From the NCBI RefSeq assembly GCF_019633745.1, contig NZ_CP037968.1, positions 1,494,789 through 1,558,788 of the forward strand: a stretch of 64,000 nucleotides of DNA. The letters run 5' to 3'. The notes beneath the pieces are model-generated. The model was not told the origin of the DNA and did not search any database. It saw nothing but the letters and a program-made list of their open reading frames with translations. The position numbers were made by a program, and so were the translations under genes. Every line of letters begins with the position of its first letter. Within the stretch, counting starts at the first letter, position 1. Source of the stretch: Methanofollis formosanus (GTDB taxonomy: Archaea > Halobacteriota > Methanomicrobia > Methanomicrobiales > Methanofollaceae). Below are positions 27,324 through 35,544 of this stretch, piece by piece.

Positions 27324-27923
27324 GTGGAAAAGGACAATTTACGGTCCACCGGGCTTGTAGGGCTTGATCTCGCCCTCGGCGGGGGCATTCCTAGAGGAAC
27401 GGTCATCATCGTCGCGGGCACCCCGACCGACGGCCTCGACCTCTTCGGCGCCCAGTTCTGGCGGGGTGAAGAAGAAGAAGAGAGCGAGCCGAACGGGTCG
27501 TACCTGATGATCGACGACGAACCGTCGGAAAAGATGTACGATGCACGAGCGGTCACGAACCAGAACCTCCCCTCACTCGTCCTAGGCGAGAGGGTCGTCC
27601 TCGACTCGCTCTCGACCATCATCCTCAGGGACGGCATCGATGCCGCTCTCGACCTGATCCGGGAACTGAAAAAGAAGACGCAAGCAGAGGACTCAAACGT
27701 TATCCTCCTCCTCTATAAGGGAATCCACACCAGAGAGGAAGAGATCAGGCTAACGAGAGCGGCCGACGGATATATCGAACTTCTCCAGCGGATCACCGGT
27801 TCGGAAGTTGAGCGGATGCTTGGCATCTTCAAAATGCATGGCCTTGACCTTCCCAACCAGCTCGTGCCATACAATATTCTGGCCGACGGCCTCGAACTCT
27901 CCACCACCAAGCGGGTGGTCTGA
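27324..27923 (+). CDS. KaiC/RecA-like protein with degenerate P-loop
   Basis: About 199 residues with the KaiC-type entry LRSTGLVGLDLALGGGIPRG. The Walker A position reads AGTPTDGLD, lacking the GK[ST] needed for ATP binding. A Walker B-like VVLDSLST remains. Archaeal KaiC-like paralogues of this type are often regulatory or pseudoenzyme partners. I start at GTG 27324, 5 bp after GGAGG; ATG 27303 is in frame but has no ribosome site. It stands alone between the acyl-CoA synthetase and metE. Confidence 0.7.
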   Translation: MEKDNLRSTGLVGLDLALGGGIPRGTVIIVAGTPTDGLDLFGAQFWRGEEEEESEPNGSYLMIDDEPSEKMYDARAVTNQNLPSLVLGERVVLDSLSTIILRDGIDAALDLIRELKKKTQAEDSNVILLLYKGIHTREEEIRLTRAADGYIELLQRITGSEVERMLGIFKMHGLDLPNQLVPYNILADGLELSTTKRVV

Positions 27924-28398
27924 GGCCGGAGGGTTCTATTTTTTGGGCCTTGTAGAATTCAGCATGAGGCGACCGCCCCACCTCAAGCATACGCGATGAA
28001 AATATCAGATCAGATCTGGATCGGTTCTTGACCCTCATCCGTGCGTTCGAGGAGCGAATCGAATTCGAGCATCGTGCCGCCCCCCGGCTATCTTCGTCGT
28101 GGGGGGTCCGAGGGGTTTCCCCCCGCGCGAGACAGCAGGGAAATCTCGACGATTGGGGGCGGCAGATCCGATCATCACGCCTTCCCACACCCTTGCGGCG
28201 GGGGCGCTGCCCCCTGACCCCCGGGACGAAGATAGGGGCAGGGATGGCATTTTTGATGCTCTGAAGAGGGAGTTAACGTCCTCCTTCCTATCTTCTGCGG
28301 GAGGAACAGGGGGCAGCAGTCCCCGGGCACGAGGAGAGGGAGATGATCAGAGGAACACTCTGACAAAAAAATATGAAGGTCCACCAGACCCCTTATGC
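27924..28398. other. 475-bp convergent gap with terminator and repeat
   Basis: A T6 run just after the KaiC-like stop (27940-27945) is followed by C+B repeat copy 4 and then ~120 bp, ending at the metE stop, in which I see nothing further. Confidence 0.55.
27946..28245 (+). repeat. Composite repeat C+B, copy 4
   Basis: Family C GGCCTTGTAGAATTC, CTCAAGCATACGCGATGAA; linker with GTGCGTTCGAGGAGCGAA as in copy 3; family B TATCTTCGTCGTGGGGGG, CCCCCCGCGCGAGACAG; then the opposite stem GCGGGGGCGCTGCCCCC. This is the most complete copy. Confidence 0.7.
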
Positions 28399-29295
28399 TC
28401 AATATTCAGGCCTGAGCCGATCGGCCGCCTTCGTCATGGTGGAAAGTTTCTGGAAGGCCACCTCGCGCTCGAGCATACGCAGCCCACAGTCGGGGTCGAC
28501 GAGCATGTTCTCCGCACCGAAGAGGTCGATCCCCTTCTGGAGACGCTTCTCGACGGTCTCCACGCTCTCCACACCGGGATCGGCCGAGGCGATGCACCCG
28601 TAGCCGATCGGACGCCCTCTGAGATCCTTTCCCGAGAGAACCTCAAGGTTCTCCTGGTTCTCAGAAAACTCGAAGTCGAAGACGGAGACCTGGATCTTGA
28701 GCACCTCGTCGACGACCTCGCCGAGGTTCCCGCAGACATGGAGACAGGAGGGGATCCTGAGCACCGAGGCGATGAGGTCGACGGCCTGCCGGCCGACCGC
28801 AAGGTCCGCAGCGCCGGTCGAGAGGATCGGTTCGTCGATCTGGACCATCGTCACTCCGGCGGCTTCCAGGGCTCTCGCCTCGGTTGCCAGGGCCTGGGCC
28901 AGGTCGAGGACCAGTTCCTCCCGGCCGCGGTAGTTCGGGGTCTCGATCCGCAGGCCATGCGCAAGGGTGGAGGGGCCGGTGATGATCCCCTTCACCCTGG
29001 AGTGCTGGGAGAGTGCATATTTCGTATCGGCAACGGTGAGGGGATTGGCTGGGGGCTGGACCCGCCCCACGACGCTCTGCCCCTTGATACCAGGCAGACG
29101 GGAGACGAAGGCGGTGATCATGTCGCCCCGCACCTGCCCGTCGGAGATGATGTCCACCCCGGCCCTGACCTGGTCGGCGACCGCTGTCTCGACCGCCCCC
29201 CTGAGCGGGTCGAGAAGCGAGCGCAGCCCCCCGGCCCTGACGACCGGGTAACTCCCGACGACGGTCGTCGGCAGGACCTTGGTGATAAAGTTCAT
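28399..29295 (-). CDS. metE: Archaeal core methionine synthase (MetE C-terminal-like)
   Basis: A 298-residue protein equal to the C-terminal catalytic half of cobalamin-independent methionine synthase. Zn ligands appear as LHVCGN (His and Cys) and DPDCGLR (Cys). Short archaeal MetE forms lack the N-terminal folate-binding half and are thought to take the methyl group from a corrinoid donor. The ATG overlaps the aspS stop (ATGA), so metE is downstream in an aspS-metE operon. Confidence 0.88.
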   Translation of the reverse strand: MNFITKVLPTTVVGSYPVVRAGGLRSLLDPLRGAVETAVADQVRAGVDIISDGQVRGDMITAFVSRLPGIKGQSVVGRVQPPANPLTVADTKYALSQHSRVKGIITGPSTLAHGLRIETPNYRGREELVLDLAQALATEARALEAAGVTMVQIDEPILSTGAADLAVGRQAVDLIASVLRIPSCLHVCGNLGEVVDEVLKIQVSVFDFEFSENQENLEVLSGKDLRGRPIGYGCIASADPGVESVETVEKRLQKGIDLFGAENMLVDPDCGLRMLEREVAFQKLSTMTKAADRLRPEY

Positions 29296-30581
29296 GGCAC
29301 TACTCTGTGTCGGTCACGCGGGAAGAGCACGGCCTCCCTGATGTTCTTGAGACCGAGCATCGTCATGATCAGCCGCTCCATACCCATACCCCAGCCCGCG
29401 TGCGGGGGCATCCCGTACTTGAAGGGTCTAAGGTAGAACTCGAAGCTCTCCGGGCTTAACCCCTTCGCTTTGATCTGCTCGACGAGGAGATCGTGCTGGT
29501 GGATACGTTGGGCACCGGAGGAGAGTTCCATTCTCGGGTGCATCATGTCGAAGGCCTTGCAGATGGATGGGTCGTCCTCGTACGGCATGGCATAGTACGG
29601 CTTGATGGCTGTCGGCCAGTCGGTGATGAAGTAGTGCTGACCCATCTCTTCGCCGATCGCCTTCTCGGCCGCGGTCGAGAGGTCGTCGCCGTACTTGATC
29701 GGCTCATCGATCCTGGCGGCGGCGATCTCGATCGCCTCGGCGTACGGGAGCCTCGGGAACGGAGTCTTCGGGACTTCAAGTTCGACGCCGAGGTCGGTGA
29801 GGGCGTCGGCGCACCGGTCGGCGACGGTGGCGTACATGTGGGCGACCAGGTCTTCGAGAAGAACCATCACGTCCCTGTCGTCGGCGAACGAGACCTCGAC
29901 GTCGATGGAGGTGGCCTCGTTGAGGTGCCGAACCGTGTTGTGCTCCTCGGCACGGAAGATCGGCCCGACCTCGAAGACCTTCTCGAACCCGCCGGCCATC
30001 ATCATCTGCTTGTAGAGCTGAGGGCTCTGGTTGAGGAAGGCCTCCTTCTCGAAGTAGGCGATCGGAAAGAGTTCGGTCCCGCCCTCGGTCGCAGCGGCGA
30101 CGACCTTGGGGGTGGCGATGTTGTAGAACCCGCGCTGGCTGAGGAATTCGTAGGTGGCGGTGGTGACAGTGCTGCGGATCTTGAAGATCGCGGCGACCCG
30201 CGGCTTTCTCACGTCGAGGAACCTGGCGTCGAGCCTGGTGTCCAGGTCGGCCGGCACCTTCTCCACGACGTCGAGGGGGAGGGGGGTGGCACAGGGCGAG
30301 ACGATCTCGAAGGTCTCGGGGGTGATCTCTCTGCCGCCCGGTGCCTTGGCGATGGCTTTGACCGGTCCGGCGACCCGGACCACCGATTCTCTGGAGACGT
30401 CCTTTGCGGCCTGGAGAACCGCTTCGGATGCCTTCTTCTTGACGACCGTCGTCTGAACGATCCCGGTCCTGTCGCGGATGAGGAAGAAGGTGAGGCCGCC
30501 GAGGTCACGGATCTCGTGGACCCAGCCCATGACCTCTGCACGCTCGGTTTCTGGTGTTACCTCGCTGATTGGGACGCGCAT
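29292..30581 (-). CDS. aspS: Aspartyl-tRNA synthetase (probably non-discriminating)
   Basis: A 429-residue class II synthetase with an OB-fold anticodon domain (1-~100) and catalytic core with motif 2 FEVGPIFRAEEHNT and motif 3 GWGMGMERLIM. His22 in GWVHEIRD sits where discriminating archaeal enzymes carry Trp, and a Pro lies at the second discriminator region (KAPGG). Both point to an enzyme that also charges tRNA-Asn, to be repaired by GatCAB. The start is the ATG at 30581; the frame is open upstream but not AspRS-like. Confidence 0.93.
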   Translation of the reverse strand: MRVPISEVTPETERAEVMGWVHEIRDLGGLTFFLIRDRTGIVQTTVVKKKASEAVLQAAKDVSRESVVRVAGPVKAIAKAPGGREITPETFEIVSPCATPLPLDVVEKVPADLDTRLDARFLDVRKPRVAAIFKIRSTVTTATYEFLSQRGFYNIATPKVVAAATEGGTELFPIAYFEKEAFLNQSPQLYKQMMMAGGFEKVFEVGPIFRAEEHNTVRHLNEATSIDVEVSFADDRDVMVLLEDLVAHMYATVADRCADALTDLGVELEVPKTPFPRLPYAEAIEIAAARIDEPIKYGDDLSTAAEKAIGEEMGQHYFITDWPTAIKPYYAMPYEDDPSICKAFDMMHPRMELSSGAQRIHQHDLLVEQIKAKGLSPESFEFYLRPFKYGMPPHAGWGMGMERLIMTMLGLKNIREAVLFPRDRHRVVP

Positions 30582-30673
30582 GTCTAATCCAGTATTTATT
30601 GGGTCAGGGGGGATATGGTCTTTATGATGCCGGCGGCCATCAGGAAACGGCTTAATAAAAGCGGAGATGATAG

Positions 30674-31342
30674 ATGCGTATGCAGAGAAGAGACCTTCTC
30701 GTCTGTTTCGTCCTGCTCGTGTCGCTTCTTGCCTGCGGGTGTACACTGCCGGGAGATGACGGCACACAGTCCGACACAACCCACGCACCGGCTCTCACCC
30801 CCGCATCCTCCTCTCAGACAGGGAACAAACCCCTCCAGCCGGTCCCGACTCCGCCCGGCCAATGGGATGGGAAAGAACCCTACGAAGTGAAACTCGTCGA
30901 CCCGGCCACCTATCACATCACCCCCACCGATACGCCGATCCCCACGATGAAGCAACCGGACGACCTGCATATCGATACCCGGGCGATGATGAACTACGCC
31001 ACGATCTCCTCTGAGAACTCCACCGGCGTGATGGCCACCGAGATCTATCGTGTCCCCACCCCGTACTGGGAACTCAACTACACGGTCGCCGCTTCCAACC
31101 CAGAATATGCACGCTTCAAGATAGAGATCAGGGATCCAAACGACCCGAACAGGTTTGTCGGCGAGGTCTCGCTCGACCGGGCCGACTTCAGTAAAGGAAC
31201 GAATAGTACAAAAACAGATACGTCCTGTTCAGGCTCACTGGCCCTGCGTGAAGGGTTCAGGGAGTATTACTTCGTGATCTATCCCGAGTACCTCAGATCC
31301 TTCTCGGTCGTGGTCCAGGTGCCGAAAAAATACCTGGTGTAG
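30674..31342 (+). CDS. Lipoprotein, unknown
   Basis: A 222-residue exported protein: basic start, hydrophobic core and the lipobox LLACGC (Cys ~22), then a Ser/Thr/Pro linker to ~residue 60 and a globular outside domain with several Asn-x-Ser/Thr sites. It should be lipid-anchored outside. No family recognised. It is divergent from aspS across 92 bp that contain a TTTATT-like TATA. Confidence 0.65.
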   Translation: MRMQRRDLLVCFVLLVSLLACGCTLPGDDGTQSDTTHAPALTPASSSQTGNKPLQPVPTPPGQWDGKEPYEVKLVDPATYHITPTDTPIPTMKQPDDLHIDTRAMMNYATISSENSTGVMATEIYRVPTPYWELNYTVAASNPEYARFKIEIRDPNDPNRFVGEVSLDRADFSKGTNSTKTDTSCSGSLALREGFREYYFVIYPEYLRSFSVVVQVPKKYLV

Positions 31343-31343
31343 A

Positions 31344-31958
31344 TCAGGGCATCTCTCCTTTTTGCTGCATCAGGACGATTTCCTGATTATATGCGGCGAT
31401 GGCCGCATCATAGGCCTGCCACTCACTGTCGGCCTCGTCAATACGTTCTTCCGCATCCCGATAACTGCCGCGGCCATAGGCTTCCGCCGAGGCGGACCAG
31501 AGGGTGTAGGCGCGGTTCAGGTGGTCCAGAGCCTGCAGATACCCTGTTCTGACACGTTCATAGGTTTCTGGAACGGCAATCGCCTCGATCGTCTTCCGGT
31601 GCCGCTCTGTGATATCGATGCCTCGCCCGGCCAGTGAGCGGAATGTAGCCATATAGGCATCCGACTCCTTGAGAGACGGATATTTTCCGACAGACGCAAT
31701 GAGAGCGGAGACCTCTCTATCAAGGCCGGCGAGATCGGTCTCTGATGAGGCGATGGCATCTCTGAGAGCCCCGATCTCGTGCTGCTCTTCCTGAGAATGA
31801 TACAGCGTCCACCCGACGAGACCAAGGCCGAGCAACCCGATGACGACACAGAGAGCCATCAAGATCTTTTTCAGGTTCCCCGAGAGTGAGGGAACCTTCA
31901 GGTCGGAGAGGTTCAGTTTCGAGAGGTCCAGGTCAGGCAGTTTCAGGTCCACCATCAT
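31344..31958 (-). CDS. Membrane-anchored coiled-coil protein
   Basis: A 204-residue protein with an unusual repetitive start (DLKLPDLDLSKLNLSDLKVP), one transmembrane helix (residues ~31-52) and a mostly helical, charged outside part with coiled-coil periodicity. Its ATG overlaps the stop of the transglutaminase-like gene as ATGA, so the two are made together. Function is unknown. Confidence 0.65.
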   Translation of the reverse strand: MMVDLKLPDLDLSKLNLSDLKVPSLSGNLKKILMALCVVIGLLGLGLVGWTLYHSQEEQHEIGALRDAIASSETDLAGLDREVSALIASVGKYPSLKESDAYMATFRSLAGRGIDITERHRKTIEAIAVPETYERVRTGYLQALDHLNRAYTLWSASAEAYGRGSYRDAEERIDEADSEWQAYDAAIAAYNQEIVLMQQKGEMP

Positions 31959-32929
31959 CCCTCACCCCCGGGGACCGGGTGTGCCGGACGGATCGTATGG
32001 TGCGCGGGGACGACGAGATAGTGGAGCGGGATGATCCGGGGTTTCTCTGATCCCACGCTCCCGATTCCGGTTTCTTGCGCGTCGCCGACGGGGAACGGTT
32101 TTCCCCAGCGTCCGCCGTCATATTGACCGGATATTGGATTCGGGATCGGCTTATAACCCGTCGTCTCGACGTAGTAGTAGCGTTTCCCCCGGTAATCATA
32201 ATATTTCGGGGTGTAGTTGACATAGTACGGATCGAAGTTTTGTATCTGCACCCCCACCGCCAGGTGATCTGAGTAGTGGAGCAGGACCACATCATAGTCC
32301 ATCTGGTTGAGGAGGGCGGCGGTGAGGATGGACGAGTCTTCGCAGTCTCCTTTCCCGTCGACGAGCGTCTCCACCGGGTACTTCGGGTACTCAACCTCCT
32401 CCCCGGCATATGTGCCGGTGGGTGGAACCCTGCCCTCGGTGTAACTCTCGGTGGCGTTGTCGAGGGCGTAGGGGAGTTGCTGGACAAAGAAGATGATGTC
32501 CATCACCTGATAATAGTCGTTTTCCGGGACGTTGAAGGGAGAGGAGGCGATTTTTTCGGCAAGTTCCCTGACATATGGACTATCGTCCTCCGAGAGAGCG
32601 TATCGTCCCCAGGCGGAGGGATCCTGGATCCGCGGGGTCTGCCGTTCCCTCTCAAAGAGCGACAAGGGTATTTTCAGGGTGGCGGTATGGACGCCGCCGT
32701 CGATGGCGGTCCACCTGAACTCTCTGACGAGGTCTTCCCCTCCGTCATGGGAGGGGGCAGGCGCCAGGGTGGGACGTGAGATCTCCGGGGCAGGGATCGG
32801 CGTCTGAATAGCGCAGGGCGTATCGGCACCGCCCCCTGACCCACCGTAAAGAGCGGGTTTCACGACAAGGGCGACGACGAGAACGATGACGACCCCAATA
32901 AGTACCGAGAGCATGTCCTGGCGATCCAT
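31955..32929 (-). CDS. Membrane-anchored transglutaminase-like protein
   Basis: A 324-residue protein: N-terminal anchor (residues 8-26), Pro-rich linker, then a transglutaminase/cysteine-protease fold with Cys196 in GKGDCEDSS, His222 in SDHLAVGV and an acidic Glu255 in VETTG as third residue. The active site should face outside. Such proteins are usually proteases, amidases or peptide cross-linkers. Start chosen at ATG 32929. It is the first gene of a two-gene unit with the coiled-coil protein. Confidence 0.75.
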   Translation of the reverse strand: MDRQDMLSVLIGVVIVLVVALVVKPALYGGSGGGADTPCAIQTPIPAPEISRPTLAPAPSHDGGEDLVREFRWTAIDGGVHTATLKIPLSLFERERQTPRIQDPSAWGRYALSEDDSPYVRELAEKIASSPFNVPENDYYQVMDIIFFVQQLPYALDNATESYTEGRVPPTGTYAGEEVEYPKYPVETLVDGKGDCEDSSILTAALLNQMDYDVVLLHYSDHLAVGVQIQNFDPYYVNYTPKYYDYRGKRYYYVETTGYKPIPNPISGQYDGGRWGKPFPVGDAQETGIGSVGSEKPRIIPLHYLVVPAHHTIRPAHPVPGGEG

Positions 32930-33053
32930 ATGCAATTATCCCCGAATTGTTCTTCGAGTATCGAATACACAGATATATTCCAATAAAATACTTAAATTAT
33001 GTCAATTTAGATGAAAACACTAATTCGCATAACTGATATAATAAGAAGATATT

Positions 33054-33536
33054 ATGGCAAAGACCCCGGTCTCGACACGCGCCCTTCTTCTCCCCCTTGC
33101 TCTTCTGGTCCTTGCACCTTTCATCGCCATCGCGGCCTCCCGCACTCCCCAGGAGCAGACCCTGCTCTGGACTGCCGCCGGGATCCTTGCCCTCCTGATC
33201 GTCCCGGCCGTCGGCACGCGCCTGATTGCCGGAGAAGAAGAGTTGAATCCGTTCGTCGCCGCTCTCTGTTCGGCGGGACTCCCGGGATTCGGTCAGGTCA
33301 CAAACGGTCAGCTGGGAAAAGGGTTTCTCGTCTGTGTCCTCTGTGCCTTCGGGCTGAAGGAAGCAACGGTTATCGGTGGCCTCATCGCCGGCGGGGCCTG
33401 GCTCTGCAGCGCCGCTGATGCCTTCGTCACCGCGCGCCGCATGCATACCGGCAGTGTCCCCCTGCTCCCGGTATCACGAGCGATCTTTATCGAGTACGTC
33501 GTTCTCGGGTTTGCGGCGGCCTATGCCCTGCCATGA
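33054..33536 (+). CDS. Small multi-pass membrane protein (TM2-like)
   Basis: A 160-residue protein with four to five hydrophobic segments. The motif PGFGQVTNGQLGKG resembles the turn of TM2-type proteins. The 3' end overlaps the convergent arsR gene by 16 bp. Upstream is an AT-rich divergent region with GATATAATAAG about 10-20 bp before the ATG, which suggests a short or absent leader. Function is unknown. Confidence 0.6.
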   Translation: MAKTPVSTRALLLPLALLVLAPFIAIAASRTPQEQTLLWTAAGILALLIVPAVGTRLIAGEEELNPFVAALCSAGLPGFGQVTNGQLGKGFLVCVLCAFGLKEATVIGGLIAGGAWLCSAADAFVTARRMHTGSVPLLPVSRAIFIEYVVLGFAAAYALP

Positions 33537-33877
33537 CCGGCACCGGCGAGGCGGGCGGCGAACTCCTCCCCCTCATCGGTGAGCGAGTAGATGATCCAGG
33601 TGCCCTGCTGTTCGCCGGCGATCAGGCCGGCTTTTTTGAGGACGTTGAGGTGATAGGAGAGGCGCGAGTCGGCGATCCCGAGCACTTCCCTGATCACGCA
33701 GACACAGAACGGTCCGGGAGCGAGGAGGAGGAGGATCTTCAGGCGCATCGGATCTGCAAGGGCCTTGAACCGAGCGGAGAGTGTTTCGAGCGCGCCATCG
33801 TCCGGGATCAGATCTTTGAGTCCCTCGATACCACCGATCTTTGCAAGGTCATCTTCAAGAGGTCCGGGAATTGCCAT
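33521..33877 (-). CDS. arsR: ArsR/SmtB-family metal(loid) repressor
   Basis: A 118-residue winged-helix regulator. FKALADPMRLKILLLL opens the DNA-binding domain. PFCVCVIREVLGI carries the Cys-Val-Cys pair of the classical ArsR alpha-3 sensor site, and SRLSYHLNVLKKAGLI is the recognition helix. It should bind As(III), Sb(III) or another soft metal and let go of DNA. An operator-like palindrome starts 6 bp upstream of its ATG, so it probably represses itself and the divergent permease operon. Confidence 0.88.
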   Translation of the reverse strand: MAIPGPLEDDLAKIGGIEGLKDLIPDDGALETLSARFKALADPMRLKILLLLAPGPFCVCVIREVLGIADSRLSYHLNVLKKAGLIAGEQQGTWIIYSLTDEGEEFAARLAGAGHGRA

Positions 33878-33882
33878 GATCT

Positions 33883-33902
33883 ATTTCAAAACGATATGAA
33901 AT
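33883..33902. promoter_or_regulatory. ArsR operator-like palindrome 1
   Basis: TTTCAA-N6-ATGAAA inside a 20-bp near-palindrome, just upstream of the arsR ATG. The same TTTCAA-N6-TTGAAA layout recurs at 33937-33954. Confidence 0.6.
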
Positions 33903-33910
33903 GGGTAACT

Positions 33911-33918
33911 CTATATAG
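33911..33918. promoter_or_regulatory. Shared palindromic TATA box for arsR and the permease operon
   Basis: CTATATAG reads the same on both strands and lies between the two operators, suited to serve both divergent genes. Confidence 0.5.
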
Positions 33919-33936
33919 GTTCGGGCCAGGACATTA

Positions 33937-33954
33937 TTTCAACAAATCTTGAAA
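33937..33954. promoter_or_regulatory. ArsR operator-like palindrome 2
   Basis: TTTCAA-N6-TTGAAA with perfect arms, about 25 bp downstream of the TATA box and 16 bp before the permease ATG, where bound repressor would block transcription start. Confidence 0.6.
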
Positions 33955-33970
33955 CACTCGGTGAGCCATC

Positions 33971-35038
33971 ATGACAGATCCCATCACCGGCGCCCTCCTT
34001 GCCGGCGCCGACACACTCATCAGTTATCTTGCAGAGCACGTCCTCACCTGTCTGGTCCCGGCCTTCTTCATCGCGGGGGCGATCGCCGCCTTCGTCAAGA
34101 AGGACGCGATCCTGAAGTATTTCAGCCCTGACGCGAAGAAAAGCGTCAGTTACGGGATCGCATCCATCTCGGGGACGGTGCTCGCCGTCTGCTCGTGTAC
34201 GATCCTCCCGATGTTCGCCGGGATCTATAAGAAAGGGAGCGGCATCGGCCCGGCGGTCACCTTCCTGTACGCCGGCCCGGCGATCAACGTGCTGGCGATC
34301 ATCTACACCGCAAAAGTGCTCGGCTTCGATCTCGGCCTTGCCAGGGCCGTCTCGGCCGTGCTCCTTGCCATCGTCATCGGCCTCATCATGGCGGCGGTCT
34401 TCAGGAAGCACGACGAGGCTCTCCGGGCAACCGCACCGGCACGGACCTACGGGAACGGCGAGGACGAGCGGCCGCGCTGGGCGACCCTCGGGTTCTTCGC
34501 CGCACTCGTCGGCATCCTCATCGTCGGGGCCTCGCAACTCCCCTGGACGATCAAGTTCCCGGTCGTGTATATCCTCACCCTCGCCGTCGCCGTCCTGCTC
34601 ATCTACTTCTTCGAGCGGGATGAGGTGACCGACTGGGGCTACGAGACCTGGGACCTGGCAAAGAAGATCTTTCCCATCCTGCTGATCGGCACCTTTGCCC
34701 TGGGGATGCTCGCCTCCTTCCTCCCGCCCGAGACCTTTGCCCCGTACTTCGGGGAGACTTCGATCGAGTCGACCCTGCTGGCGGCAGTGGTCGGCGGGAT
34801 CCTGTACATGCCCACCCTCCTGGAGGTGCCGATCATCGGCACGACCTTCGGCTACACCTCGGGCGTGATGGCCGGCGGTCCCGCGCTCGCGCTCCTCCTT
34901 GCCGGCCCGAGCGTGAGCCTGCCCTCGCTGATGGTCATCTACCGGGTGATGGGAGCGAAGAAGACGGCGGTGTACGCCGTGCTCGTCATCCTCTTCTCGG
35001 CGCTGGCCGGGTTGGTGTACGGGACCATCATGGGGTGA
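33971..35038 (+). CDS. ArsP/UPF0718-type permease
   Basis: A 355-residue membrane protein with about eight to ten helices. The first half holds the CSC motif in AVCSCTILPMFAGIYKKGSG, followed by FLYAGPAINV, the signature of the ArsP/DUF318 permease family. Family members export trivalent organo-arsenicals. A second repeat half contains GILYMPTLLEVPII. With ArsR upstream and a thioredoxin and arsenate-reductase-like protein downstream, efflux of a thiol-reactive metal(loid) is the likely job. Confidence 0.85.
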   Translation: MTDPITGALLAGADTLISYLAEHVLTCLVPAFFIAGAIAAFVKKDAILKYFSPDAKKSVSYGIASISGTVLAVCSCTILPMFAGIYKKGSGIGPAVTFLYAGPAINVLAIIYTAKVLGFDLGLARAVSAVLLAIVIGLIMAAVFRKHDEALRATAPARTYGNGEDERPRWATLGFFAALVGILIVGASQLPWTIKFPVVYILTLAVAVLLIYFFERDEVTDWGYETWDLAKKIFPILLIGTFALGMLASFLPPETFAPYFGETSIESTLLAAVVGGILYMPTLLEVPIIGTTFGYTSGVMAGGPALALLLAGPSVSLPSLMVIYRVMGAKKTAVYAVLVILFSALAGLVYGTIMG

Positions 35039-35045
35039 ACAGACC

Positions 35046-35315
35046 ATGAAAGAAGACAAGCCATGCTGTGCAGCAGAGGCCCTCAGACGTATCAGACAGG
35101 TGGACGTCGGGGGCATCGTCGTCGGGCTTTCGATGCTCGATAAGGTGATCGCAGACGTCGAAGCGCTCGAGATCACCTCGGAGTCTGGACTGACCGAAGA
35201 ACTGGTGAAGCGAACAAAGATCTACAACTATATCCCGAAGAGCGCGGAGACGATATACGGCGAAGCGCTCCTCAAAATCTATCAAAAAGAGGTGAACAAC
35301 CATGGTCACAATTGA
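35046..35315 (+). CDS. Small Cys-Cys protein of the ars locus, unknown
   Basis: An 89-residue soluble protein with a Cys-Cys pair near the N-terminus (DKPCCAAEALRRIRQ), then mostly helical sequence. It starts 7 bp after the permease stop and overlaps the thioredoxin gene by 14 bp. The adjacent cysteines would suit metal binding. I do not recognise a family with a known function. Confidence 0.6.
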   Translation: MKEDKPCCAAEALRRIRQVDVGGIVVGLSMLDKVIADVEALEITSESGLTEELVKRTKIYNYIPKSAETIYGEALLKIYQKEVNNHGHN

Positions 35316-35544
35316 AGTGTTTGGCACAGGCTGTGCAAAGTGCAAGCGGACGGCAAAGAATGTTGAGAAAGCGGTGGCCGAGATGGGGATCGAGGCAGAG
35401 GTCGTCAAGGTCGAGGAGATCAATGCGATCACCGACCGCGGCGTCTTCCTCACCCCGGCCCTCGCGGTCGACGGCGAGATGAAGGTCGAGGGCCGCGTCC
35501 CGACCGTCGACGAGGTCAAGGAGATCCTCTCGGAGGTGGCCTGA
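35302..35544 (+). CDS. Small thioredoxin-like protein (CxxC)
   Basis: An 80-residue redox-active thioredoxin/glutaredoxin-like protein. The active site is GCAKCKRT near residue 10, and the cis-Pro lies in FLTPAL. Very short thioredoxins of this kind are typical of methanogens. Placed between the Cys-Cys protein and the DGC proteins, it may reduce one of them or the arsenate reductase. Confidence 0.85.
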   Translation: MVTIEVFGTGCAKCKRTAKNVEKAVAEMGIEAEVVKVEEINAITDRGVFLTPALAVDGEMKVEGRVPTVDEVKEILSEVA

